Notes: generated by a model not told the origin, from the letters alone. A stretch of 64,000 bases of DNA from Arachnopeziza araneosa (GCA_003988855.1 QYAI01000004.1:186001-250000), one strand, 5' to 3'. Shown: positions 10,147-23,978, counted from the stretch's first letter. Made by a program: numbers and translations.

Positions 10147-13100
10147 CGGTTAGGCCAGATTAAACAAAGTGTACCATGGAGAAGAAACACTCTGAGGACC
10201 GATACAGAGCTTGGTGCCTTGAGGCAATCAACACCCTGAATTTTTAGGAGCATGGACAGCAAAATTATGGTCTATGCTTTGAGAGTATACTACGGTTGAA
10301 AAATAGCAATTTGCTATCAATCCAACCATAGTTTTATGTTATTTTTACACAATATTAGTGTTTTAATTCTGCTATCATTTAATTTTAAAAAGTCATTGAG
10401 CAATGCTTTTTCTGCTGCAAAGTATCTCCACTCGTACTAGAGTTCCTTTCGGGCTACCTGTATGGATAATCACGATGATAAGAGAAGCAACCCCTGTGTT
10501 GGTAGGACGTGTGAAAGGATTATGTTTTCATGTTTGTAAAAGAGAACAACAGTGGATTGTTGATACTCATAAAATAGAGAATAAAGTATCAAGACTGCTT
10601 GAATAGTTAAGGCTAATCAAATGCTTATTAAAGAATGAGAAGAGATAGGGAGAAGAAGGGGATTTGCGTAGAATGGATGAATGGAGAACAAAGTAAGAAG
10701 AAAAAGCAGTACTATTCTGTGCTGGCTAGAAGTTCACAAAGCCGTCGAGTGGGTGCACTGAAAGATACATCTCTATGTTTTGAGAGATATATATATTTGG
10801 TTTTGGTTCTGGACAGAATTGTAAAAGATGTTTCAATTGAAGTCGACGTGGTCAATAGGCCTATGTAACCATATCGCACGCTGCAAAAAGAGGAGTGTTA
10901 GGCATCTGGATCTGGAGTTAAATTATCCTTTGTGTAATATTTTCTATCCAATAGCAATAAATTCGAAACCTGAAATCCTTTATCATGAGGGACTCAATTG
11001 AGTATTTGGCAGCATATCTTGAAAAGACCCAGGATAATAGACTTCGCTAAGAGTTCTCGGAATTTGTCTGAAGAAGGTGACCTGAAAAATACGAAACCCT
11101 GTACCACGGAATGGTTGGCAAGATATAACCAGATGTATCAAATACGGCCATTTTATTCATATATTTAGCAATCTCAGCGAAAAACTTCGAAATAAACTCG
11201 TGCTGGGAAGGGCGAGGATTGAAGAGAAATAAGGAGAGAAAAGATGCTTAATCAAACCCAAATGATTTTCCGAACCTCAGAGTGTTACTATTTTGACCAG
11301 GGCGAAAAGTTAACGCGATAACCTTTCTGGAGACATAGTCGCCACTAATAGTTCTCCGAAGATTCAAAGCTTAGTATTGACTTTGAGCATGGAAAGTGAA
11401 AGGTTGTCCCAGACTTAGGAAGCAGTTTTGACCACTGGACTCGATGTGCCTCATAAGCTACAGTGATACGATCTTCAGATTTGTGTCCCCTAGGCTTTGA
11501 GGCTCCTGAGGATTAGTTGTCCAATTCCACAGCTAGCTTCTTCGGCGTACCTTTAGACACGCCCTTGCATGAAAGCAATTCAATTTCATGTCTCAACCTC
11601 ATTTCCACACTGGTCTCACCAAAAGAACATAGGGAAAAAAGATTATGACAAAGTATAAAATATGACAGATCTCATTTTACAATCGGAAGCCAAGATAATA
11701 TCAAGAGTTGCTCCCCGCACTACCGACTATTCGGTAATGTATGACAGATCTCAGGGGATTTTGCTTTGGAAGATCTCGGAGAAGAAATGAAAAAGGTACT
11801 CTATTGCTAAAATGAAGGAATTTAGGTAGGCGGGTCGATATGTATTGATCTAATATGAGGTGAAGGTATTGGGTTCGTTCTCGGAGTTATGAGACTGGCG
11901 CACACGTGATACCTGGGTATGGGAATCCCTTTTGTTGGAACTGAAGAGACGCGACATGACTGAAGATGGTTGAACGTCTCCTGAAGATTTCAAGGAAGAA
12001 GGATATACTCCTTCCCTAAATTGTGATTGCCAAAGCGCTTCCAGTAGGAAGTGATGGCAACAATGAACCTTCTGCCAAATACGTGGAGCGGCTCAGCACA
12101 ATTCATCCGCTCCAGCCAACTGAGGACGCCCTGGATCTATTTATATATTTCGCACGCCAGGATGAATTTCGGTCCCTTGCATACATGGTTCTCTCAACGA
12201 GCTTCTGAGCATTCCTGTCAACGGAAGATTGCGCACATAGCAACGCTGCTGATTGGAGGATCTGATGGCGAAATGATGCTGACAGAAAAAGGAAGTAAAT
12301 CGCGTGGGGAGAACGCCCGTCCAAGGGAAATATTCTATTGGCTCCCGAATTTGGATACCTCTGCGGACTTGGGATGAAGCTGAAGCAAAGGGGATGATGA
12401 AAGTCTCGCATTGGATCAGACTTGGCTTTAGACTTCTAATGCGAAGGTACTGTAGCACTTTGCTTTCATAGGATTCTGTCCCGAGCATAACGCCTCGCGT
12501 CATAATCCAAGACGAGGACATCGGAGCCCTGATTTAAAATATGCGGTACGTGTCTTAGATCACGTTAAGAGGCGTGGCTGATTGGTGGCAGAGGCCTCAC
12601 AGAACGCGTCAATTGTGAAGCGACGCGCGACTGATGGAACGTGTATCCTTGTTTTCTCGAAAACTGTCGAATTTGCCAGGTTCTCAAGCCATAGAGATCT
12701 GTGCTGATCGCGCACTGCAACGTAAATCTCATGCCCGATCCATGACAGATCCATGAACCTATTTCATGGTGCTGTGAATAATACGGGGCGAAGAAGGATT
12801 TCGACCCAAATGACTGACAAAATAGGCTGGAACGACCTCAGCCAGTCCCGTAGAAGAGGTCTAGCTCATGAGTGGCCTCGGGAGACGTGCTACTTCGAAC
12901 AAGGAGCGGCTGGACACATGTTATTGTTGGAAATACAGTATGCATGGGACATGGTTGCTGTATTTGTTGGTATGTGTTGTCAAAATCCCAGCCTTAAAGT
13001 CCCAGATATATGGATCTTCTTCTACGTTTCTACCTCTAGATATGGCTCTGTGCCAAGATGTGGAAGTGGATGTTCTCCACCTTTCGAGGTTGTGAGAGAG

Positions 13101-14160
13101 TGTCTCCCCATGACCCTTACGTCACATTTCAACGCGACTTTTGCCTGTGTTCGGGTTGAAGTAAGATCTTCTTTCTTAAACTGTCAAATGGGACCATTTC
13201 CCTTGCTCCTAGCTGTCCGAGCGGGACCGCCGTTGGAGAGGGACTTGAGAGAAACGTCTGATGAAAAGGTCGAAAGGAAACGAACACGAAACGGCCCAGA
13301 TAAAGCCAAGCCATTATTATTGATCATTATTATTCCACAATTCCGAGAATGAAAATGAGCCGATCAACCCGTACTTATCTGCAACTTGAGGATTGAGGCA
13401 AGCTGAAAAAGTTGGGGGCGCTTCAGAGTCCACTTTCCGGGAAGAGAGTCGACCTTTCTCTGCACGCCCAGGGTCAGGATGGGCGGCGCGACACTTGGTT
13501 GATTGGACATGTTGCAAAGATGCAACTCGGCGTGGTCAATTACAGCATCGGGCTTCTTTCCTCTTTCACAATCAGATTGTTGTCTCTACCACTTCGCGGC
13601 CAACGAGGAGATGCCCTCGGCTGCGTTGAACATTTCTTTCTTTCCGTCACTTGCCGTAAGTCTGAGGTTTCCGGTCAGAGTGCTAGTTTTCAGGTGCGAA
13701 GGCATCCCAGCTCTAGATTGAAGAGCATCGGGAATGGAGTCTGGATGTGGGGTCGGATGGCGTGGCATCGTCCTCGACGTCGGAAATGCCGTAGAACAAC
13801 AAGCACAGCAGGTATTAGTAGTGGGGAAGCTTTTAGTGTGATGTGCCCATAGCTGAAGTGCCCACGGGAGAGTCAGAATCATCAGACATTAGACGGGAAG
13901 CTACTCGACAGATGCATGTGCCTTAAATTTAGATGTCGTTGGATCTGAGCCGAAGAAGATTAAGTGACTGACGTGTTGAGGAAAAAAAATCGTATGAGAG
14001 CAAAATGAAAAGTCTTCTCGTGCTGGAATGGGGAAGGAAGCTCGAAATGTCTTTGGTCCTGGGCTGTAGAACAGGTATATCCCCTAGGTATTATTGCATT
14101 ATTTTGAAGGATAGATCGAGCCAGAGTGAGACATAAAGCTCTGCCTGATTGGAAAAAGGC

Positions 14161-14349
14161 TCACGCCGTGGCGGATCCTTCCTCCCTCGCCATCTGAAAC
14201 AACATCCAGCAAGCCATCCTGCAGCAGAGCAATGTTCTTGTACGATCAATCACGCCTTCTTGCACTTCCAATGAAACAGCTTCGCGAGAAGAAACGGCGA
14301 GGCAAGCAGGCATCGGTAGGATGAACAAAGAAATCGGAGACTTAGGCAT
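14161..14349 (-). CDS. Hypothetical short protein with signal-peptide-like start
   Basis: A 62-residue frame starting MPKSPISLFILPMPACLAV, a plausible signal peptide with possible cleavage after the Ala/Val stretch. It is followed by SREAVSLEVQEGVIDRTRT and a segment with three cysteines. The putative upstream region carries no clear TATA box. An internal CTGCAG could be a splice acceptor, so the real exon structure may differ. No family recognised; could be spurious. Confidence 0.22.
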   Translation of the reverse strand: MPKSPISLFILPMPACLAVSSREAVSLEVQEGVIDRTRTLLCCRMACWMLFQMAREEGSATA

Positions 14350-14705
14350 CTAGCCACGGAACGATACATGAAGCCGACGCAAGCATCAGACGAATACTTG
14401 AGGTCCTTGCCTATATTTCATCAAGAAAAGGAGTCTGTTGCTGTGCTGGACCAGGTCATTGCCGTAATACAACGTCTCATCCCTTCAGCGGAGTCTGGAG
14501 AGCATGCTGCCAAATATCTGTGAGCGAGCATCAGGGTTACTTGCGCTGAGCGGGTTGCATGGATAGATGGATAGAGAGAGACCGACGCCTTTGAACAGCT
14601 TCCCGGGCCTTGCGGACAATAGAGTTTGCGTAGACGTGCAAAGTCCCCATCGCTCCAGGGGATAAACAAGACTCACTAGGTTGACGTTCCTGTCAGCAAC
14701 ATCCT

Positions 14706-14758
14706 GGTTGGTTGGTTGGTTGGTAGGTTGGTAGGTAGGTAGGTAGGTAGGAGGAGGA
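14706..14758 (+). repeat. GGTT/GGTA tetranucleotide microsatellite
   Basis: About 11 four-base units, first GGTT and then GGTA, ending in GGA triplets. No gene association is evident. Confidence 0.9.
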
Positions 14759-15393
14759 GCTGTGAATAACGAACAGAAAGTAGTTTGGTGTCTTCTGTCT
14801 GACAACGCAACTTCTGCCTTTGTTGTAGGCCGGCCTCTCCATCTGACAACGGTTCCTTTCCGACGTGAAGGCGTAGGCCAATGATGGTCAACAGCAGGAC
14901 CTGATCAACAAAGTCAAAGACCTTGCGCGCTTTGGAGCCTTGGGGCTTGCTCATCTTACCCTGGCCCAGCTTCTCGGTCAGGACAATCCCAAGCACCCGT
15001 AGTTGTGAGTTTAGACGCGGTCGTGGGAAAGTCGCTAAACATTTCTTGAATTGCACCGCACGGTGATTCCATCCACTCCACTTCCCTCCTCATGACTTGG
15101 CCCCATTCCGTCTCTCGAAACTTCAACCGTCTCCCAGCTTGCCATCCGGTTGACAGTGTCAAGTCAGCTGCACGCTCTTTTCTCTTTTCTTTGAGGCTCA
15201 TCTAGTCCGCGATTGATTAGCAGTAACGGTTCCGAGGGTGTTTACTTTCTCCTCTGGAAATCCCATCTGCATTCCTCGTTGAAATTAGATGGCATGAACA
15301 ACTCTTGAAAATGCACATGAGTTCGCCTACATCGTCCATAATCCGCTTGGTTTACTTGTCGGTCGCTTGGTATGCAAGAGGAGTGTGGTCACA

Positions 15394-18300
15394 ATGAAGA
15401 CAGTTCCCAGTGTAAGTCGTGTCAAGCAAGTGTAGGCTCGCGCCGTCCGCGGCATTAAAGCATGCCTAGAGCGGAGCACCACCAATTCTATGATCCTATT
15501 ATGTGTAGAATACTCTCCTCCCCAGCAGCCGATCGCTAATCTTTGTAGCTCGTTGCTTCTAGTTGCATTGGCGTCGCTGCGGCGGGACTGGCATTTGGAA
15601 AACCGGAGCCGTCTATTTCACCACGATCCTCCTCACGAAAACGAAAGCCAGCAGATCTCACAGAGGTAGTCATTCACAATCGAGCCTCACCCTCTTCAAT
15701 ATCACGTCCTGGCACGAGCTCAACTGTCGTCACGCCTGACAATCGACCGTCTCGATCTTCCATCCACGACCCTTCGAAACCACCTTCGGCCCACGCTAAT
15801 TCTTCAAGCACAAAATTAGAGCACACTCTTAGCCGGCGGTTCTCAATAATCAAGCATAACGAGTTCACAGCACCTCGGGATTTGGGTCGCGAGGATACAA
15901 GAAGGGAGTCGGTCTCAAGCCGAGGAAGTTGGATCAAGCGGTTGTCAACGGTGCCCAATTCCAACAACAACAGTCCACGATCAAGCACTCACCTCGACTC
16001 ACCCTCGGTGGCCCATTCACAAGGCTCTGCGGTACCGATTCTCTCAGAGACAAGAAGTAGCCCTGCGCCATCACCTCCGAATAAACTTGTGAAAAGGAAC
16101 CAATCGGGAAGAGCTGTTAGTGGACCAGAAGGTCGGAGGAGTAGATCTAGATCCCAACTCCCCACACTGCGAAGACCTGCTACGAGCCACCAACGTTCAG
16201 TAACACTGAAACAACAGTTCAGGGACGATTCAGTCATCACAAAGGATTCTCTCCCGGATATCCCTCCAAGTCAATTCGTGCACACTACCCATTCCCACAG
16301 ATATAACGCTCCAGAGTATCGGCACCCTTGGCGCCAGTATTTCGAGTCGCGACCCACGAAGCTTTCGAAAGAGAGAGCTTCTAGGAGATCTAGCGAGGGA
16401 GGGGTATATAATCTTCGAACAACCTCAAGAAGGGTGGTTCCTGACGAAACTGTTTCACCCACTTTGGTGAAACCAGCCATGATCTTGAAGTCGAAGACGG
16501 TAGATGCGGAGCATGATGACGAGGAAGAATTAGAATTGGATGACTCAAACGATGAGGAGTTTGAGGACTCTACTGACCTACCTGTACCCTCAACAGAGAC
16601 GCAGGAAGCCGGTCCGAAACGCGCACGTCGTTCACTGTCCATGCAATTCGGCTCGCCCAGTACTTGGATACCTAGGTCGGGTAGTTTAAGGGTGCCTAAA
16701 AAGAATGCAGATGGTGGAAGCGGTGGCAAGCGATACGCTTCTAATCCAATGCCAGGACTGACTCGTCGAACAAGTGTAACAGTGCATGGTACGTCGCACG
16801 TTAAAAATTCAGCCATTCCAGGCCAAGGAGATTCGGAAGAAAGTTCGGCCTCACCTTCAGACGAAGCCTTCTCAACTGATCCATTTGCCGAGAGTTTTCA
16901 CGCTCGAAGTCGAAACTCCTCTTCGCCTCTTCCGCCATTAACTCGCCTATCAAGTTTCAATGTTGACCTTGCTCGACTTGGTCTATCATCATCCTCATCC
17001 TCTGGTCCTAGAGGAAGTCCTAATTCTCCTATCCTTCAGACCAACACGACCGCTACTTCCATCTCTTCAACAGGATATACTTCAGCGCCGTTTACTGTTT
17101 CCAATTCGAAGGGCACTAGAACCTCAGAAGGCGTAGATCGTGCATCGACTCTCGTTGGATCTGACAATGATACGAAAGGATTCGCCTCGGGTGAGGAGGA
17201 TGATACTGACTTTCAAAGCGAGACAGTGTTTGACTCGTTACGTTCAGGAGCTACAGGCAGCTTACGGTCTCGCAACCAACCTCTAGATTCGATGTTTGAT
17301 GAATCGCCACCAAGCACCAATGGAAGCTCCAAGACAAAGAGACGGTCGATTCACGAAATGTTGAACAACAGAGTTTATCATGATGGAGATGGCATTATAG
17401 AAGAAGATGAAGGCATGTCAACACCGGTTAAAGCAAGACGATCGTCACAGGCAGATGAACTCAACACCCCAGTACAGCTAGATAGCGGAGACTCCGATAT
17501 TGATTTTCCTTCCTCGCCGCCGAGTTTTTGTTTAGCAACGAAGGAGTTTGGTAGTCTTTCATTGGATGACGAAGATGACGACGAAGATTGGACCAGGGAT
17601 GAAGATAACTCAGAAGTCAGCAATCAGCTTTCTCCACCTTCAAACTCTCTGAGTGCGAGAAGAGTAAGTCCTGCTTTACGCGCAATTTGGACTAGCTCAA
17701 CGTCAGGAGGATCAACCAGAAGTGCAGCGGATCGACCAAAAAGCAACCTATTTGATTGGTCTGAACCTCCGCCTCTAGAAAAAGTCGATTCAATGGGAAA
17801 TTCTCCGCGGCCCAAGACTGCACATGTCAAACAAAACGCGGATGGAAGAGGCGGTCGTGCTGGAAGGCGTGCCCCGACTGCTCTCCATATCAGAAGTCAG
17901 AGTGTGCCTGTGGTTCCAGATGTTGATGGCCAGCGCGATCCGTCCAAACTAACTCCTAAATTTGGCACATGGGGTCTTGGAGCTAAACCGATCAGTGAAG
18001 ATTGGGATGGCGATTTCGATTTTGAGAGTCCTGATCTAGAGATTGCAGATGATACTGATAACAAAATGCAAAACAGTGGGATGCTAGTCCCTGAGGCTAT
18101 TCAAGCTAGCCAGGAGAACGTGGTCGGCCATGTGGGTCAAATTAGAGAAATCTGCTTGTTGGTCGAGGACCTCAAGAGGCTACGGACACAAGGGAAGGAG
18201 AGAGGCTTATTAGATGGGCCCTCGGCTCACCTTTGGATAGAAGCCGAAGGTATCATTATCCTGGCAGCTCCAGAAGAGGAAGATGAGACTTTGTTCTCAC

Positions 18301-19040
18301 CGCAATCTCCAATAGCTCCGCAGTCGCCAACATCTCTGCACACGCTCCAATCTATACACTCTGAACCTTCTGTTGAATTAGATGACGAGATGCCCGAAGA
18401 TGAGGGTGACATTGAATCTGGTGATGTTGAACTAGGCTTGGATGCCAACCTGCTGGCACGACCTGGAGCTCCCTTTGATGTCCTCGATCGCCACGGTCGC
18501 CCTAATGGCTATATATACGATGGCAAAAATGTTCGGCGACGCTCAGTCTTCTCGCCTGAGGATGATATTTTCGGGGCAGTAGCAAAACCTCTCGTCGCCA
18601 AACCTACCGCGGTTGGGAAATTTGGAGGAAGTTTTGGAGGGAGCTTGAGACTGCCGGCACCTTCCCCTCGTCAATCGAGTATGCAGAGCGCTTCAGAGAT
18701 AGCTCGATCTGTGATGGAAACCATGCATCAGAATCGGTCAATTTCTGACCCTCTCCTGCAGACACTAACCAGCCAGTCTCCAAATAAGCTACCATTCGAC
18801 ACTACTAGCCTTAGAGACCTTGTAAGCAGGGCTGCTGTACTGACGCGAACCCTTGGCGAACTCGTTCGCAAAGCCGATAATCCCTTGGAAGATATGGATG
18901 GTAGTCCCCACAGGGAATCAAGTCCTGCTTTCACTCGTGTCTTTACACCTGAGAGTCCACCAAGGAGCAATAATTCTGTCCTGGATACTTCACCGACACG
19001 GAGCTTGGGACAGCGTATGCATATGATGACTGTTGTTTGA
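15394..19040 (+). CDS. Large disordered Ser-rich protein, possible Byr4/Bfa1-like cytokinesis regulator
   Basis: Proposed exons 15394-15411 (MKTVPS) and 15549-19040, with a 137-bp GTAAGT...TTTGTAG intron; product 1,169 residues. Exon 2 is continuously open from the acceptor, and a stop lies just before it, so an upstream initiating exon is required. The start exon is inferred from the only nearby ATG followed by a perfect donor in frame. The protein is dominated by Ser/Arg and acidic low-complexity segments. Conserved-looking islands are RRFSIIKHNEFTAPRD (about residues 104-119), KFGTWGLGAKPISEDWDGDF (around residues 809-828) and a predicted helical stretch VGQIREICLLVEDLKRLR (about 869-886). 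The EDWDxDFxFE motif and following helix resemble proteins annotated as cytokinesis regulator Byr4, a scaffold of the septation-initiation GAP, but this rests on recall of motifs only. Confidence 0.8.
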
Positions 19041-20902
19041 GAACCCGTCGCAAAAACAAAACATTGGCATCCTCGAATTCTTGTACATGACAGACCTCTC
19101 TTGGGTCATATTTTCTTAATTGCATAGCGACGGATTGACTTTTTTCGATGCATGGAGCGAAGTTTTACTTTAATTACTGTTGCCGGCTCCTACATAGACA
19201 CAGGAGGGAGTCATTTGATTCTTCACGGTAGTCATGGCATTGCACTCTCGGCATCGGATCCAAAGAATTGCTACCTATACTTTTGCTTTCTCTATGGCTG
19301 CATGGATACCCAAAAGCTTTGGAGGAGTAATGACAAAAGCGAATGGGAAAGCTTAATGTTTGCGCATTATTTGATTTTTGCGGTTTTGTTGTAGGATTGG
19401 CTATTTTCTACCGGCTTTCTTTGGAAGGTAATTGCGGATGAAAAGCAATCAGCAAATCAATTGTGTTTTCTATTATAGAGAAGGGTTGGCTTGCTGTAGG
19501 ACATATGAAGCATGGATGAGATGCAAAGCAAGAATACATGCGGGCCGCTGAGCTCGACTCACGCAAACGAGTGATGAAGCGCGGTGGTCCTCGACGAATG
19601 GATGTCTGTCTGCCGGACCTTGAGTTGGGGGGATGATGATTGAAAGACGCTAGATGCACGCATGAGAAATGTGAATGGAATGAAGAAGTCATATGAAACT
19701 GTGACTGACTATGAATCTCCTTGTGATTATAATATCTCCACGGCCCGAGTCACTTGCTGGGAAGCTTCAAGGCTAAAGGTTTTGTCATTCATGTAGAATG
19801 AGGCATCTAGTAATGGCCCTATCTCTAAGCAATGCATTTCATGCAAGACGAGAAAAATCTCAAATATCCCAGATGCCAGCACAGCATTCCCGATATCTCC
19901 GGGTTGTGCAGAGGGCTAAGCTATGTTTTAGCAAGCTCAGGCAAGTTCTATCCAGCATCTGTTTAATGAGGTGATCGTGAGTCAAGTCTACAGCCAAGCC
20001 CTACGCCCTCGTCATCTGCCATTAGTAGCAGAGTTGTCATGCACGACACCATTCCGCAAGGAGATGTATTTCCCCCAGCCACCGCACCTTTCCATGCATG
20101 CAGGCTTACCCACTGCTGCTTCCAGAACATCTGCCCACACGGGCCGCCGTCAATTGAAAAAACCTTTTCACCCATTCCATTCTCTCCCACCGGCACCTGA
20201 CTCATCCATCGTGTCTTGACCAACCAGATGCCACTTACCTCAGTTCGCAGTGGCGACGTCATTCCTCCTCATGCACGGGCACTGTAATGCAGCTCCCAAG
20301 ACCCGTCTTTTCTCTTCCCTTTCTGGCCTCGCCGTCGACGACCTCCTGCTCGTCATCGCGAGCTTGCTGTACCTGCGTCCTCCCTTGCCGTATCACTCAG
20401 CAGTTTTACACCCGCCTCATCCTGAAAAGGCAAATGAAGATTTGCATCGAGAGGTCTGGAGGTTAATTAAGGGCCTTTTTCATTTTGTATTGGCATTCGC
20501 GAGCGAGATATTCTTTGACGTGCTATTCTGCATCGGGTGTAAACTTTAGTAGGTTAGGGCAGCAAGGGAAAGAGGGAGGTAAGAGCAGCAATGGCAGCGG
20601 CATGGGAGAATGCAGGCTCAGTAAGAGAAAGTAGTTGTAGCGTTTGAGCTAGGTAATGAACCTATCCCCGTTAAGGAGTTGATTTCTTTCAGTACTGACC
20701 AGAAAACTAACGAGATGTTCAGAGTATTCCATTATCTAAGGACATTGCTCATATCTACAATTAAGTATTAGAAGATTAAAAAACTCCAATCTATTAGACT
20801 AAATCATGGCTTCATTATGAAAAGCACGACCCCGTCTCCTGAATCCAGCGCCTATCCTATGTAGTAACTCTGGTATAGATGGGTACTAGATCATAACTTC
20901 AT
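19041..20902. other. Intergenic region between convergent genes
   Basis: This 1.9-kb space contains the 3' ends of the gene at 15394 (plus) and of the antiporter (minus). Open frames on both strands are short and featureless. Confidence 0.4.
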
Positions 20903-23900
20903 CTAAATATCAAGACCTCGTCCCCCAGCTTGGAGGACCAAAACACTAGCTCTCACTCCTCCGGAAACAATCGCTTCGGCAATGACACCAAGCGATTTCC
21001 GCATATCGGCATTGGCAGGAGGGTTGTCATATTCCATATGCTGCTCCATATTTGTGTGTCTAGCTCGTCCAACAACAATCAGATCTCCTGCATTTCTCGG
21101 TGACTGTCCAACTTCCTGTCTGGCATGTGATAAGCAGTCTGTGATGGGATTAGTGGTCGCTACTTCCGTAAAGACCAGACGACTAGTAAGCGATGCTGGG
21201 AGGGAATCCCTTAGAGTATGAAGGAAGGTGACGTCCTGAGCAGCACCTGCATACATAGTATCTGTGTCGACTCTCCCGCGTTTATCAAGCGCCGATGGGC
21301 CTGAGTGAGCAGGAACAGGAGTTATCTCACTGGTGTAAGCAAGAGATTTAGATTCTGACTGGACCGGGACGTTGAAATGAATGATTGTTGTTGTGATGTT
21401 ATTATTTTGAGCAAGCTGTAATACAAAGCGAAGAGCGACGCGATCATCTGCTCCGCCAAAGAATGGGAAAAAGATATGATGACTTCTGTCAAAGATGGGA
21501 GGTGTAGGCATATTCCGGCGGCTAAGGTGACTTCGCATACTTAAGCCACTGAGGCTACGGCTTAAAGGAGGTGGGTTTTCTATGCTGGGAAGACCACCAA
21601 AGCCATGATTGACAAATATAGCTGTGTTGCAACTGGCAGTCTCCAAAGTATTTTGAATAAAAGCATCTTGTAAGCCACCGGAAAGACTATCAAGGATAGA
21701 GTCGATGCCAAGAGTCGTATTGGGTTCACTCCAAGGAATGAGAATAAGATCCGAATAATGGTCAGCGGCTTGAGTTGTTAAAGTTTCCGCATAGGACGAC
21801 TCTGGAACAACAGAGACACCTCCAGATACTGCAACGTTATTGAGTTGAGCAAAGGTCCTGAAAGCATTCACAACAGGGTCCCTATACGTGTCTTCTTCAA
21901 CTTCAGCACTTTTCATAACAGACGAAGTACGCTCGGTAAGCTCCACTATTCGGAGACCGTGAACTTCAAGTGGTTTATGAGAAGCGAGAGCAGTGTTAGA
22001 AGACTTGGACGTTCCTTCTGGAACAGTCTCAAGCTGGGTCTTCGTTCTGTGAATTTTCGTGGTGTTATTGGTTTGATCACCGCTTAGAAGAGAAATGAAT
22101 GTAAAGAGACTGGGAAGACTATCGAGCTTGAGGTAGACAAGCAGTCTCCGGACTTGGAGGCCTTGAAGCTTCTCTACACTGCTTCCGACATCGCTTTCTT
22201 GAACTAATCGATTGCCGTCCCAATCAATTTCTCCTCGCCTGAAAGATTCCAGCTTTTTCTGATAGCTTGGCGGGTAAAGAACACTAACAAGAGGAGTAGT
22301 TGAAACTGTGGTGACTAGAGCCATGACGACGAAGATAGTGAACGTCCTGGTCGAGAGAATTTTTGCTTGAAGGCCAATGTTGAGCACGATCAACTCGACA
22401 AGTCCTAAACTTAGTTAGAGTTTCTGTAATAAAGATTTGGCGAGAGGGATGGTACAAACCCTTGCAGCTCATCAGGGCACCAATGGTGAAACTCTCCTGC
22501 CAAAATAGCTTGTTAGCTCTTGCTGCCAGTGTGCCACCGATGATTTTGCCAGAAAAGGCAACGGCGATAACTCCTATAACGTAGGCCCAAGTAGTTCCCG
22601 TATTTAGAAGTCCTAAGTTGGTGCTAAGCCCGGAATATGCAAAGTAAAGAGGCAGGAAGATGACGGCGACGAGATCTTCCACCTTCTCCGTTACTTTAAT
22701 TGCAAATCCACCATCATGAGGGCAAATAAGACCAACAAGGAAAGCTTTGTAATTTAGAATAATGTGCGAATGAGGGAGAAGATTGGAGCTTACCTCCAAA
22801 AATAGGATGAATGCCAATGGCACCTGTAAACCAAGACGAAGCGAGAACCAAGAGTAATGTAATAGCCATGATGCCTTGGGAAGGCCCATTTTGAAGGCTT
22901 CCTGAGCGTCGGAGTAACCAGAAGAAAGCTGGGCGAACAGCAAAAACTAGAAACAAAATCCACCCAACCGCGGTGAGGAGTACGTAGAGTGCTGTAATCC
23001 CGGATCCATTGTTGACAAGCGCAACGCAGAGAGCAAGTAGGATCCAGCCCACAACGTCATTGCCAACGCCAGCAGCAAGCACAGTGACGCCAACTGGCGT
23101 ACCGAGCAGCTTGAGCTCGGTCAAGATACGACACAAGACTGGGAAAGCCGTGATCTGAGGAATAAACGAGTTAGCGGTAGGTCACCGAGAGGGATTACGT
23201 ACCGATAATGCAGTAGCAATGAACAACATGTACACGCCAAAAGAGATTGGTTTAGTCCCAGGCTCGTTATGAAAAGCATGATAAAGTCCATATGCAATAC
23301 CGCAGCCCAAACCAAACGGCAGCGCCATTCCAGCAAGCCCCACGCTTAATGCCACACGCCAATTGGACAAAAACATGCGCATATTGACTTCAAGGCCTAC
23401 GAGGAAAAGGAAGAGTATTAGACCAAGATTCGCCACAAGGCTGAGACCCGGGATTGAGGCCGCAGGGAAAATGGCTGCTTGGAAGCCTGGGATACGCATC
23501 ATAACTGAAGGACCAAGTATAATTCCACCAATAACCTCTGCAATGACACGAGGCTGTCGAAATAACGAGAGAGGATAGTGTAATAATCGACAGAAGATGA
23601 TAATGATCCCCGCCTGGTCAGGATGTTAGCCACGGGCTCTGGTCAGGATTGAACGGCGCATCTCGCTCCACCCTTAGATCCGTCACCAACGATGGACATA
23701 TCAGAGAACGCCATGCGCGAGTTCGTCTGACGATACCGAGCAAGCCCTTGCAGGAACTGTTCCACATGGCGGGGTACAAAGAAGCGAACATAGCATACCT
23801 GGATGATGAACATGAAGATGGGATTCTTGGGGTCGTACACACTTGGATTCACGCCCTCTAAGATTCCTCCTTGGGGAGCTGCCCTCAGAGTAGCCGTCGC

Positions 23901-23978
23901 CGATGCTGAGTGAGAAGAAACCTTCGACGCAGCGGCGGTGACCGTCGTCGTCACGACTGAGGTAAGAATGGACGCCAT
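20903..23978 (-). CDS. KHA1: K+/H+ antiporter of the CPA2 family, KHA1-like
   Basis: Monovalent cation/proton exchanger; KHA1 proteins act in the Golgi in K+ and pH homeostasis. Five exons (23978-23799, 23613-23203, 23154-22794, 22744-22460, 22404-20903) give 912 residues, close to yeast Kha1 (873). All junctions keep frame with GT-AG ends. The N-terminal half carries about 12 membrane helices with hallmark segments: RVIAEVIGGIILGPS, GLILFLFLVGLEVN, GVGNDVVGWILLAL (the ion-binding Asn-Asp pair), GAIGIHPIFGAFLVGL, YFAYSGLSTNLG and ALMSCKGLVELIVLNIG. The C-terminal half (from about residue 480) is soluble, with repeats resembling universal-stress-protein folds (GDLIVVGRARH), as in fungal KHA1. 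The ATG at 23978 is chosen because the frame further upstream has no ATG. First intron is 185 bp; the others are 48-55 bp. Confidence 0.93.

Larger units (their letters stand above)
10147..15393. other. Gene-poor 5.2-kb region, AT-rich in its first 2 kb
   Basis: 10.2-12.0 kb is AT-rich with no frame of interest. 12.0-14.1 kb holds overlapping open frames on both strands, the longest 199 codons at 12753-13352, without recognisable motifs, codon bias or a convincing gene structure. A possible small secreted protein (14161-14349, minus) and a GGTT/GGTA repeat (14706-14758) are listed separately. The last 0.4 kb is the upstream region of the gene at 15394. Confidence 0.4.

Noticed and set aside
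12753..13352. 199-codon plus-strand open frame
   Set aside because: No recognisable domain, irregular composition and multiple overlapping frames on both strands; most likely chance.
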